From an uncultured Collinsella sp. (GTDB lineage: Bacteria; Actinomycetota; Coriobacteriia; Coriobacteriales; Coriobacteriaceae): a DNA stretch of 64,000 nt. The stretch covers positions 47,929 to 111,928 of the forward strand of contig UROC01000001.1 in NCBI GenBank assembly GCA_900549345.1, read 5' to 3'. Below the pieces are notes generated by a model. That model was not told the DNA's origin. It did no database searches and saw only the letters and a program-made list of their open reading frames with translations. This document shows, one piece after another, positions 33,383 through 41,291 of the stretch (the first letter of the stretch is position 1; each line of letters begins with the position of its first letter). Both the position numbers and the translations under genes were made by a program.

Positions 33383-33723
33383 CGGCAATTCGCCTCTATG
33401 CCAGCGATCATCGCATCGTACATGTCGTCGCGTACGGCACCCCAGTTGTCTGCCGATGATTCAGCTGGCGCAAAATCCGCCGCGCTCAACCCCAATGAGA
33501 AAAAAGCCAGCCCGCATCCCTGCTCGGCCAGACTCTCCGCACGGGGTGCCTCGCACCTATCCTCCACCATAAATCCTGGCAACGTCTGATGCTCGACAAG
33601 GTAGGTCCAAAGCGCACGAATAGCGTCACTCGGCCCCAGCCCATTGCGAGTCAGGACCGCATCGCCGCCAGCCTTGAGCATAGGGTCGATTCGCGTGTTG
33701 AGCTGCACTGTTGCTGTTGCCAT
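33379..33723 (-). CDS. RelB/DinJ-like antitoxin of the PIN toxin
   Basis: 114 residues. The N-terminal VQLNTRIDPMLKAGGDAVL and GLGPSDAIRALWTYL segments fit a ribbon-helix-helix DNA-binding domain. The C-terminal ~60 residues (GCGLAFFSLGL) are likely the toxin-binding tail. The start follows GAGGAG. It is the first gene of the pair, as expected for an autorepressing antitoxin. Confidence 0.85.
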   Translation of the reverse strand: MATATVQLNTRIDPMLKAGGDAVLTRNGLGPSDAIRALWTYLVEHQTLPGFMVEDRCEAPRAESLAEQGCGLAFFSLGLSAADFAPAESSADNWGAVRDDMYDAMIAGIEANCR

Positions 33724-33739
33724 GGCGACTCCTCTCTGC

Positions 33740-33757
33740 TTGCTAGCAGTATAGCAA
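33740..33757. promoter_or_regulatory. Palindromic operator over the -10 box of the toxin-antitoxin operon
   Basis: TTGCTAGCAGTATAGCAA has perfect 6-bp outer arms. On the minus strand it contains TATACT, a good -10 box, and a weak TTGTGT 16 bases upstream. An antitoxin dimer bound here would block RNA polymerase. Confidence 0.65.
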
Positions 33758-33773
33758 ACTTGAGAGGCCACAC

Positions 33774-33806
33774 AAAAAGAGCCCCGCCCGCGTACGGACG
33801 GAGCCC
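33774..33806 (-). terminator. Intrinsic terminator of the purM-purN unit
   Basis: On the minus strand AGGGCTCCGTCCG pairs with CGGGCGGGGCTCT (mismatches inside), followed by TTTTT, just upstream of the toxin-antitoxin promoter. Confidence 0.8.
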
Positions 33807-33867
33807 TATCAACTTTTTTCGATCGCTTGCGTCCCAAAGAGCGCTCAGCGAACTCTCTTACACGCGA

Positions 33868-34566
33868 CTAGCGTGCCGCATCAATTGCCACTTTGCCGCT
33901 CTCCAGCACGTGGACGCGGCCGTCGGCGAGCATCTGCACGACCTCGGGATACAGTACGTGCTCAATCGCGTGGATGTGTTCCTCGAGCGTGTCGACATCC
34001 CAGCCCTCCTCGACAGCCAGCGCGCGCTGGGCGATGATGGGGCCGTTGTCGTAGACCTCGTTGGCAAAGTGCACGGTCACGCCGGTCACCTTGACGCCGC
34101 GCGCAAAGGCATCGTCGATCGCATGCGCGCCGGTAAAGCTCGGCAGCAGCGCCGGATGCAGGTTCACCACGCGGTTGGGAAACGCCGCCAGCAGCGGCGT
34201 GTGCACCATGCGCATGTAGCCGGCCATGACCACATACTCGCAGCCGCGCTCGAGCAGCTCGTGCGCGATGATCTCGTCGGCGGCGATGGGGTCGGCATAG
34301 ACATCCTTGGACAGCGTCAGCGTCTGGATACCCGCACGCTCGGCACGCTGCAACCCCTTGGCCGAAGGACGGCTCGACACCACCAGCTCAATCGAAGCAT
34401 TGAGCTTGCCGGCAGCGATCAGGTCAATCAGCGCCTGCAGGTTGGTGCCAGAGCCGCTGATGAGCACGCCGATCTTGAGCGGCTCGGCCGTATCGGTGCC
34501 GGTCGGACGGGTGTAGGGCACAAAGCCCAGGCCCTCGGCAGCAGCCATCTGCTCGCTAGCGCTCAT
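33868..34566 (-). CDS. purN: Phosphoribosylglycinamide formyltransferase
   Basis: 232 residues including a ~28-residue N-terminal extension before the canonical KIGVLISGSGTNLQALID. The catalytic loop NLHPALLPSFTGAHAIDDAF with its histidine and downstream aspartate (VYDNGPII) is intact. It uses formyl-THF to formylate GAR in purine synthesis. It overlaps purM by 11 bases. Confidence 0.95.
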   Translation of the reverse strand: MSASEQMAAAEGLGFVPYTRPTGTDTAEPLKIGVLISGSGTNLQALIDLIAAGKLNASIELVVSSRPSAKGLQRAERAGIQTLTLSKDVYADPIAADEIIAHELLERGCEYVVMAGYMRMVHTPLLAAFPNRVVNLHPALLPSFTGAHAIDDAFARGVKVTGVTVHFANEVYDNGPIIAQRALAVEEGWDVDTLEEHIHAIEHVLYPEVVQMLADGRVHVLESGKVAIDAAR

Positions 34567-35659
34567 CGGAGTACACGACCTTACCGGAACCCTCGACGCA
34601 CTCGCCCACGCGGAACGGCTTCTCGCCCAGCGCGACCAGGGCCTCGGTCACGGTAGCCTCGTCCTCGGGGGCAACGATCAGGCACAGGCCGACGCCCATG
34701 TTGAAGGTCTTGCATGCCTCGTTGGGCGCGAGCTCGGCCTGACGCGACACGTAGGTGATGACGGGCGGAATATCCCAGCCCATCTCGGCACCGTTGCGGG
34801 TGACCACGGCATCGACATCGTCGGCGAGCGCGCGGTTGAGGTTCTCGGTAATGCCGCCACCGGTGATGTGAGCAATGGCGTGCACGTTGACGTCGCCACG
34901 CAGCAGCTCCAGAATCGGCTTCACATAGATGCGCGTGGGAGCCAGCAGAGCGTCGGCCAGCGAAGCACCGCCGAGCTCCTCGAGCGGACGGCTCAGCTCC
35001 TCGGCCTTAGCGGCGGCCTCGGGCGTGCCCGGTTTGATGCCGTCGACGCCGATGACCTTGCGCACGAGCGAGTAGCCGTTGGAGTGCACGCCGGTGGAAG
35101 GCAGACCCAGGATCACATCGCCGGGGCGAACGTTCGCGGGGTCGAGCATCTTGGGACGGTCGACGACGCCCACGGTAAAGCCGGCGAGGTCGTAGTCGGC
35201 GGGAGCCATGACGCCGGGGTGCTCGGCCATCTCGCCGCCCACGAGCGCGCAGCCCGCGAGCTTGCAGCCATCGGCCACGCCCTTGATGATCTTTGCCATG
35301 TGCTCGGCCTCGATGTGACCGATGGCAACGTAGTCCAGGAAGAACAGCGGCTCGGCGCCCGAAGCCAAAATGTCGTTGACGCACATAGCGACCAGGTCCT
35401 GGCCCACTGTCTCGTGACGGTCCATGATCTGGGCGAGCACGAGCTTGGTGCCCACGCCGTCGGTACCGCTGATCAGGATCGGGTCTTCCATATCCTTAAG
35501 CGCGGCAGCCGAGAACAGGCCACCGAAGCCGCCGATGCCGCCGATAACTTCGGGACGATTGGTGTCCTTGACCATCTGCTTAATCGCGTCGACGGCGCGA
35601 CCGCCCTCGGCGGTATCGACGCCGGCGTCCTCGTACGTCACATGCTTGCTGTCGCTCAT
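34556..35659 (-). CDS. purM: Phosphoribosylformylglycinamidine cyclo-ligase
   Basis: 367 residues. SGTDGVGTKLVLA, GGEMAEHPGVM and GLPSTGVHSNGYSLVRKV are the AIR-synthetase motifs. It closes the imidazole ring in step five. AGGAA precedes the ATG. It follows purF by 157 bp and overlaps purN, giving the order F, M, N. Confidence 0.96.
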   Translation of the reverse strand: MSDSKHVTYEDAGVDTAEGGRAVDAIKQMVKDTNRPEVIGGIGGFGGLFSAAALKDMEDPILISGTDGVGTKLVLAQIMDRHETVGQDLVAMCVNDILASGAEPLFFLDYVAIGHIEAEHMAKIIKGVADGCKLAGCALVGGEMAEHPGVMAPADYDLAGFTVGVVDRPKMLDPANVRPGDVILGLPSTGVHSNGYSLVRKVIGVDGIKPGTPEAAAKAEELSRPLEELGGASLADALLAPTRIYVKPILELLRGDVNVHAIAHITGGGITENLNRALADDVDAVVTRNGAEMGWDIPPVITYVSRQAELAPNEACKTFNMGVGLCLIVAPEDEATVTEALVALGEKPFRVGECVEGSGKVVYSDER

Positions 35660-35776
35660 CTGAGCCTTCCTCTCCCACTACCGTGGCGCCGCGCGGGCGA
35701 CAAACGGTGCTCATAATTGCGTTCATTTCGGCGTGTGCCATAACAGCACCCGCCGTCATATCAACAAAACAGCAGG

Positions 35777-35819
35777 TAAAACCTACCAAAATATACCTGT
35801 CCCCATATGGCAGGTTTTA
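35777..35819. repeat. TGTCCC-core hairpin over the purF stop codon
   Basis: TAAAACCTACC pairs with GGCAGGTTTTA (10 of 11) around a loop holding ATACCTGTCCCCAT. The last bases supply the purF stop codon. The stem matches those at 23619 and 23781. Confidence 0.85.
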
Positions 35820-37487
35820 GGCCTCGCCGTGCTCCTCTTCCCAGCTGCGGTCGTCGTATTTCTCGACCACGGCGTCGTCGTCAAAGTACAGCGGCTTGTC
35901 CAGGTTGCGGGGCTTAAAGCCCTCCATAAACTTGTCGCGGCCAAAGCTCTCGGGAATCGCCACGGGATAGCGGCCGGTAAAGCACGCGTCGCAGTAGCCG
36001 CCCTTGGGCATGACCTTAAGCAGGCCCTCGACCGAAAGGAAGGCCAGCGAATCGGCGCCGATATACTCGCAAATCTCGTCGACCGTCTTGTTGGCGCTGA
36101 TAAGCTGCGACTGCACGTCGGTATCGATACCGTAGAAGCACGGCCAAATGACCTCGGGCGAGTTGATGCGGATGTGAATCTCCTTGGCGCCGGCGTTGCG
36201 CAGCATCTTGACGAGCTGCACCATGGTGGTGCCGCGCACGATGGAGTCGTCGATGACGACCAGGCGCTTGCCCTCGATATTGTCGCGCAGCGGGTTGAGT
36301 TTCATGCGCACGCCCATGGCGCGCAGCTCCTGCGTGGGCTCGATAAACGTACGGCCCACGTAGCGGTTCTTGATGAGGCCCTCGCCAAAGGGAATACCGC
36401 TCTCGTGCGAATACCCCTCCGCGGGCGGCAGGCCGGAGTCGGGCACGCCGATGACCAGGTCGGCCTCGACGGGCTCCTCGTGTGCCAGCTGACGACCCAT
36501 GTCGTAACGGCAGGCGTAGACGCTCTTGCCGTTCATGATGGAGTCGGGGCGGGCAAAGTAGACCTGCTCAAAGATGCAGTTAGCAGGCTCTTCGGCGGCA
36601 GGCACGCCCTGCTCGGACACAAGACCCTCGGCGCTGATGCGCAAGATCTCGCCGGGACGGACGTCACGGACGTACTCGGCACCCACGATGTCGAGCGCAC
36701 AGGTCTCGGAGGCAACGACCCAGCCGCCGGCACGGGTGACATGGACGGCGGAGTCGACCGTCGCGGCGCCGTCTTGCGAGGGCAGCTGCGAAACAGAAGC
36801 AGCGTCGGCCTGATCCAGGCCCTCGTCCACGAGCTTGCCAAGCACCAGCGGGCGAATGCCGTGAGGATCGCGGAATGCGTAGAGCGCCTGCTCGTTGATG
36901 AGCGTCATGGCGTAGCCGCCGCGCACGAGCTCCATGGTCTTACGAATGCCCTCGCGCAGATGGCCTGTACGCTGAGTAAAGTAGCCGATAAGCTTGGTCG
37001 CGACCTCGGAATCCGAATTGGAGAGGAACGGCACGCCCAGCTCGATCAGCTGGCGGCGCAGCTCGTCGGTGTTGACCAGAGTGCCGTTGTGAGCAAGCGC
37101 GATAATGACGCTGTTGATGGTAGAGAGATGCGGCTGCGAGGCTTCCCAGCTCTTGGCACCGGCGGTGCCATAGCGCACGTGGCCCACGGCCAGCTGACCG
37201 GAGAGCGTCGACAGGTCGGCGTTGGAGAACACGCGATCGAGCAGTCCCAGGTCCTTGCGAACCATAACCGTGCCGCCATCACCCACGGCGATTCCCGCCG
37301 ATTCCTGGCCGCGATGCTGTAGCGCGCGCAGACCAAAGTACGTCAGTCGAGCCACGTCGCGATCGGGCGCCCACACACCAAAAATGCCGCATTCCTCATG
37401 CAGCTGGTCGGAGTCCGGATCATACGTCGACATGGCGTTCACCTGTCCCGCGGCACGCTCGGCCGCGCGGATGGTTTCTTGAGACAT
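35817..37487 (-). CDS. purF: Amidophosphoribosyltransferase
   Basis: 556 residues. The class-II glutaminase nucleophile cysteine follows a short propeptide in LHEECGIFGVW. The PRPP motif VVIDDSIVRGTTM and the C-terminal cysteine cluster region (GYCDACFTG) are present. It converts PRPP and glutamine to phosphoribosylamine, the committed purine step. GGGGAT lies six bases before the ATG. The upstream side is divergent from the CmpB-like gene. Confidence 0.96.
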   Translation of the reverse strand: MSQETIRAAERAAGQVNAMSTYDPDSDQLHEECGIFGVWAPDRDVARLTYFGLRALQHRGQESAGIAVGDGGTVMVRKDLGLLDRVFSNADLSTLSGQLAVGHVRYGTAGAKSWEASQPHLSTINSVIIALAHNGTLVNTDELRRQLIELGVPFLSNSDSEVATKLIGYFTQRTGHLREGIRKTMELVRGGYAMTLINEQALYAFRDPHGIRPLVLGKLVDEGLDQADAASVSQLPSQDGAATVDSAVHVTRAGGWVVASETCALDIVGAEYVRDVRPGEILRISAEGLVSEQGVPAAEEPANCIFEQVYFARPDSIMNGKSVYACRYDMGRQLAHEEPVEADLVIGVPDSGLPPAEGYSHESGIPFGEGLIKNRYVGRTFIEPTQELRAMGVRMKLNPLRDNIEGKRLVVIDDSIVRGTTMVQLVKMLRNAGAKEIHIRINSPEVIWPCFYGIDTDVQSQLISANKTVDEICEYIGADSLAFLSVEGLLKVMPKGGYCDACFTGRYPVAIPESFGRDKFMEGFKPRNLDKPLYFDDDAVVEKYDDRSWEEEHGEA

Positions 37488-37528
37488 GGCATCCCCTCAG
37501 AGCCTCGTATTTTGGCGTTACCCGCCTT

Positions 37529-37534
37529 ATTATA
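37529..37534 (-). promoter_or_regulatory. -10 box of purF
   Basis: A perfect TATAAT on the minus strand, 42 bases upstream of the purF ATG. No clear -35 box was seen, and no purine riboswitch fold is recognisable in the 285-bp gap. Confidence 0.5.
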
Positions 37535-37772
37535 CGCACGGTGCGACGCGCTCCTCAGCGCATGAGCAGCGCTTTTTAAAAGCCCACCGAGCTAATAATC
37601 CGTTTTGCGGCCAAACATTTTATCGGTCTGTCCAGCGCAAGCGCCCGCGCCCCCAGATGGCCGCCGCGTCCGCCGTTGGGGATTACAAAGTTGCAATTGG
37701 GACGTTCGTCCTGTCTTTTGGCAGGTCGGCGACGTATCCTTATAACCGACAACAAAGCGAGAAAGGTTCTGT

Positions 37773-39002
37773 ATGGATCGAAACGAACTCGACCCCAGCG
37801 TCCCCAGCGCCACGGAGGTCAAGAAGATTCCCCTCATCATTAAGGTGTACGCCGTCCTGTGCATCCTATCCGGCGTGGGCACACTCCCGTCGGTCGCTGC
37901 CTTTATGTGGCAGGTCATCACCGCGCTCATCAACGGCAACGCCGCCGAAAAGCTCGGCGACAATATGCTGGTCTCGGTTGGACTCATCGTCGCCGGCATC
38001 ATGCTCTCTGCGGCAAGTGCCGTCATCCTGATCATCTTTGGCCTGGACCTTATCAAAAACCAGCGCCGCAACGCCGCTCGCCTGTCCTATATCCTTATCG
38101 CGTTTACCGTCGTCGAGCTTTTGGTTGACGTGATGCTCCAGGGCATCGGGCCCTTCTTGCTTCGCCCTGCCATCCAGCTCGGCATCCTCGTCGCGCTTTC
38201 GGCCACCGTCGACCCCACGCTGCGCCAGGAGCGCGAGCTGCAACGCCGCCTGCAGGAGATGCTCGATCGCGACGCCGCCGCCGAGGGCATGCTCGGGCGC
38301 GATGAAACCGGCGAAGGCTACATCAAGCTCAACTACTTCAACCTGTTCTGGGTATTCTTTGTCTGCTGCATACTCGGCCTGATCGCCGAGGACATCTGGC
38401 ACATGACGGTCGACGACCCGGGCGTCTACCAGAACCGCGCCGGCATGCTGTTTGGCCCCTTCAGCCCCATCTACGGATTTGGCGCCGTGCTCATGACCAT
38501 GGTGCTCAACCGCTTCTACAAAAAGAACCCCATCATTATCTTTTTGGTGAGCGCACTGCTCGGTGCAAGCTTTGAGGTGTTCGTGGGCTGGTTTATGCAG
38601 ACCTCGTTCGGTGTGGTCTCGTGGAGCTACTCGCATATGAAGCTCTTTGGCATGCCCGATCCGCTCGCCGTCCTTACCGGCGGACGTACCTGCACAGGCT
38701 TCGCCTGCCTGTGGGGCCTGGGTGGCCTCATCTGGATCAAGCTGCTGCTGCCGAGGCTGCTCAAGCTCATCAACATGATTCCGTGGAAGAGCCGCTACTC
38801 GGCTACTGTCATCTTCACCATCATTATGCTGGTCGATGGCGTTATGACGCTGCAGTCGCTCGATTATTGGTATCAGCGCGTCAACGGCACGGAACCGGAT
38901 ATTCCCGTTGCGCAGTTCTACGGCAAGTACTTCGATAATGACTTTATGGAGAATCGCTTCCAGAGCATGACCATGAGCCCCAAGAATGCGACGCGCGTGT
39001 AG
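37773..39002 (+). CDS. Putative ABC-transporter type IV / CmpB-like membrane protein
   Basis: 409 residues. Residues ~20-160 have four hydrophobic helices. From ~200 onward a second membrane region matches the CmpB domain (NLFWVFFVCCILGLIAEDIW; GMLFGPFSPIYGFGAVLMT; TGGRTCTGFACLWGLGGL). Function is unknown. GAAAGG precedes the ATG. It faces away from purF. Confidence 0.85.
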   Translation: MDRNELDPSVPSATEVKKIPLIIKVYAVLCILSGVGTLPSVAAFMWQVITALINGNAAEKLGDNMLVSVGLIVAGIMLSAASAVILIIFGLDLIKNQRRNAARLSYILIAFTVVELLVDVMLQGIGPFLLRPAIQLGILVALSATVDPTLRQERELQRRLQEMLDRDAAAEGMLGRDETGEGYIKLNYFNLFWVFFVCCILGLIAEDIWHMTVDDPGVYQNRAGMLFGPFSPIYGFGAVLMTMVLNRFYKKNPIIIFLVSALLGASFEVFVGWFMQTSFGVVSWSYSHMKLFGMPDPLAVLTGGRTCTGFACLWGLGGLIWIKLLLPRLLKLINMIPWKSRYSATVIFTIIMLVDGVMTLQSLDYWYQRVNGTEPDIPVAQFYGKYFDNDFMENRFQSMTMSPKNATRV

Positions 39003-39024
39003 CACCCACCGCGCCCAAAACGCA

Positions 39025-39061
39025 AAACGCCCGCCGGTATCACACGTACCGGCGGGCGTTT
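39025..39061 (+). terminator. Intrinsic terminator, possibly bidirectional
   Basis: AAACGCCCGCCGGTA pairs perfectly with TACCGGCGGGCGTTT; T-rich tails lie on both strands, between two convergent genes. Confidence 0.9.
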
Positions 39062-39092
39062 TTATAAACGAGCCTTCTATCGACGCAAGCCT

Positions 39093-39509
39093 CTACGCCT
39101 CGCGCTCGACCTCACTCACGCATTCGTTCTTGGTGGTGCCAACGAGCGCCTGCAGCGCATCGACCACGTGCGGGCGAATGTCCCCGCCGATGAGCACGAG
39201 CATGATGTCGTCACCTACGGCAAGCTCGCCGCTTGCCAGCCACACGCGCACATAGCCGATACCCGGCATCGCGCGCGCGGCCTCGATAGCAGCCTGCACC
39301 TTCTGAGCATCGAAGCCAAACACCATGCCGCCCACCTTATGCCCAGGCGCCACGCCATCGGTCTCGACTCCGCGCACCTCAGCCTTGGGCGTCGCGCGCA
39401 CCACACCGTTATGCGTCAGATACATCCCACAGCCTGCCGCCGAAGCATCGGCCTTGGCCTCGCGCAGCCAAGCATCAATCGAAGGCATCAATTTGCCACT
39501 CTCGAGCAT
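39093..39509 (-). CDS. MoaE-like molybdopterin synthase catalytic-subunit protein
   Basis: 138 residues. The order GGMVFGFDAQKVQAAIEAAR then VWLASGELAVGDDIMLVLIG resembles the MoaE core (loss of sulfur from MoaD in molybdopterin synthesis). Typical catalytic lysines were not verified. No other moa gene is near. An unrelated Coriobacteriia protein with the same fold is possible. AGGGAG precedes the ATG. Confidence 0.6.
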   Translation of the reverse strand: MLESGKLMPSIDAWLREAKADASAAGCGMYLTHNGVVRATPKAEVRGVETDGVAPGHKVGGMVFGFDAQKVQAAIEAARAMPGIGYVRVWLASGELAVGDDIMLVLIGGDIRPHVVDALQALVGTTKNECVSEVEREA

Positions 39510-39530
39510 CATTTCTCCCTTACCGTCGTC

Positions 39531-39566
39531 GAGTAGCCAATTTGGGACGGGGCCTTTTAGCTACTC
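39531..39566. repeat. GGGACGGGG-loop hairpin
   Basis: GAGTAGC pairs perfectly with GCTACTC around a loop with TTTGGGACGGGGCC. It lies in the 65-bp gap between sortase and MoaE-like genes. Confidence 0.75.
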
Positions 39567-39575
39567 TCGAACAAC

Positions 39576-40574
39576 TTATTCCTCGACCGGCGTGAGCACC
39601 ATGACGGCACGTGTGTTGCTCAGCGACAGCGAACGACAGGTCACAAGCGTTACAACCTTAGTTGCCGAAGCGGCACGATCGGTGGCATCACTCGCCACGG
39701 CAGAAGCGCCGTCGAGCATCTCGGACAGGTAGTTCTTGAGTCCGTCGTCGCCCTCAAAATTGGTCGTGCGCGCCTTGGCATACGTGTCCTCGACCACCTT
39801 GGTCGCCAGCGGACGCAACTTATACGTCGCATCGCGCGTGATGTAGTACACATATTCAATGCTATCGAGCGCTGCCTGGTCAGTCGTATCCGAAATCACG
39901 TTGAACATCGACCCATCGTTCATATGGTGGCCGTAGATCGTGGTCTGCTGGTCGACCATTCCCGGCGCGGTGTCATCGCTATCCAAGAAGATGGCACCCG
40001 AGGCGTTAGACGTGCCATCGAACAGCGTGTTGAGGTATTTGGAGTTGTTGTTGGTCTGCACCACGGGATAGTTGATGTTGGTTCCCGGCACGTAAATCCA
40101 ACCCACAATCTCGAGGTTCGTCTGAGCAAGCGCATCAAAGTCGATAATCGGCACGCCGCTGGCGTCCTTATCGCTTACATATTGCTTCTCGATTTTCTGA
40201 TACGAATCGCTCGCCTGCTTATAGCCAATCTGGGCATTAATAAAAATAGCGGCGGCGGCGACAATCAGACCGATACCGATGATGATGAGCAGAATGGGAA
40301 TAATGGAGTGGCGCTTTTTGCGCGGCGGCTCGGTGCGATCCGACGGCGCGGCATGCGATGAAGACCGGGGCGGCTTCTTAGCGGAGCTATAAGACGAAGG
40401 ACGATATGCGGCCGGCGTATCCTGACGACGATGGGACGTCGGCGTTACGGGACGCGGCGCGCGCGGCTGCTGAGGAGAGGATGTCCGACCCTGCTGTGCC
40501 GCACGGGCAGCACCCGGCTTCGACGGATCGGGAATCTGAGAAGCCTTGAATCGTTTTCCCTGATAGTCGGACAT
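39576..40574 (-). CDS. Class B-type sortase
   Basis: 332 residues. A ~90-residue Pro/Ser-rich cytoplasmic tail leads to one membrane helix (IIPILLIIIGIGLIVAAAAI) and the extracellular beta-barrel. The catalytic His is in TIYGHHM, the Cys in TLVTCR and the Arg near NTRAVMV, as in sortase B. It cleaves a sorting motif and links proteins to peptidoglycan. The IPNTG protein two genes upstream is a likely substrate. The start follows AAGGAG. Confidence 0.9.
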   Translation of the reverse strand: MSDYQGKRFKASQIPDPSKPGAARAAQQGRTSSPQQPRAPRPVTPTSHRRQDTPAAYRPSSYSSAKKPPRSSSHAAPSDRTEPPRKKRHSIIPILLIIIGIGLIVAAAAIFINAQIGYKQASDSYQKIEKQYVSDKDASGVPIIDFDALAQTNLEIVGWIYVPGTNINYPVVQTNNNSKYLNTLFDGTSNASGAIFLDSDDTAPGMVDQQTTIYGHHMNDGSMFNVISDTTDQAALDSIEYVYYITRDATYKLRPLATKVVEDTYAKARTTNFEGDDGLKNYLSEMLDGASAVASDATDRAASATKVVTLVTCRSLSLSNTRAVMVLTPVEE

Positions 40575-40609
40575 GGCTCTCCTTATACTGCGGTGAAACG
40601 GCGGAACGC

Positions 40610-41074
40610 CTAGGCGTCGGCCATCTCCTGCTTCATTTTCTCGATAACCTTGCGGTACTCGGGGTCGCAAGCACCCAGAATCTGCGTGGCATAGATGGCG
40701 GCGTTCTTGGCACCGTTGATGGCAACGCAGGCCACGGGCACACCCGAAGGCATCTGCACCATCGACAGCAGCGAATCCATGCCGCCCAGGTCACTCGTCT
40801 TCATAGGCACACCGATAACCGGCAGCGGCGTAAAGGCAGCCACGACACCACCCAGGTGAGCGGCCTTGCCGGCGGCGGCGATAATCACTTTGATACCGCG
40901 ATCGGCAGCAGTCGAAGCCCACTCGTGGACCTTCGCCGGCGTGCGGTGTGCGCTCGCGATCACGAGCTCATAGGGCACACCGAGCGCCTCGAGCTCGGCG
41001 GTGCAACCTTCCATAACGCCCAGATCGGACTTGGAACCCATGATGATCCCGACAACCGGCTTTTGATCTGCCAT
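40610..41074 (-). CDS. purE: N5-carboxyaminoimidazole ribonucleotide mutase
   Basis: 154 residues. GIIMGSKSDLGVME, the SAHRTPAKVHEWA block and AAGKAAHLGGVVA are the catalytic motifs. It isomerises CAIR in purine synthesis. The ATG lies nine bases after AGGAGG. It lies between GH31 and the sortase gene and away from other pur genes. Confidence 0.95.
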   Translation of the reverse strand: MADQKPVVGIIMGSKSDLGVMEGCTAELEALGVPYELVIASAHRTPAKVHEWASTAADRGIKVIIAAAGKAAHLGGVVAAFTPLPVIGVPMKTSDLGGMDSLLSMVQMPSGVPVACVAINGAKNAAIYATQILGACDPEYRKVIEKMKQEMADA

Positions 41075-41233
41075 AAACAAAGACCTCCTGTTGAGAGTGG
41101 CGACGCGGCGGATCCGCGACCCTTAACTGCAAATAATTCAAGTATAGCCACCGATGCCGATGTGTTCGGTGAGAGACGGAATGCTTTGCGAGATTAAGGC
41201 CGAAGGGTCGGAGCTTTCCGCCTACATTCAAAA

Positions 41234-41272
41234 AGCATGCCCACCGTCCTTGGGTGGGACGGCGGGCACGCT
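41234..41272 (-). terminator. Intrinsic terminator of the GH31 gene
   Basis: AGCATGCCCACCGTCC pairs with GGACGGCGGGCACGCT (mismatch inside); on the minus strand TTTTT follows, 20 bp after the GH31 stop codon. Confidence 0.85.
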
Positions 41273-41291
41273 TGCTTAGCTGTTGCTGGGG

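Noticed and set aside
33740..33757. Terminator
   Set aside because: The palindrome overlaps a -10 box in front of the antitoxin gene and has no T tract, so an operator fits better.
37488..37772. Purine riboswitch before purF
   Set aside because: No conserved three-way junction with the purine-aptamer loop motifs was seen; only a -10 box.
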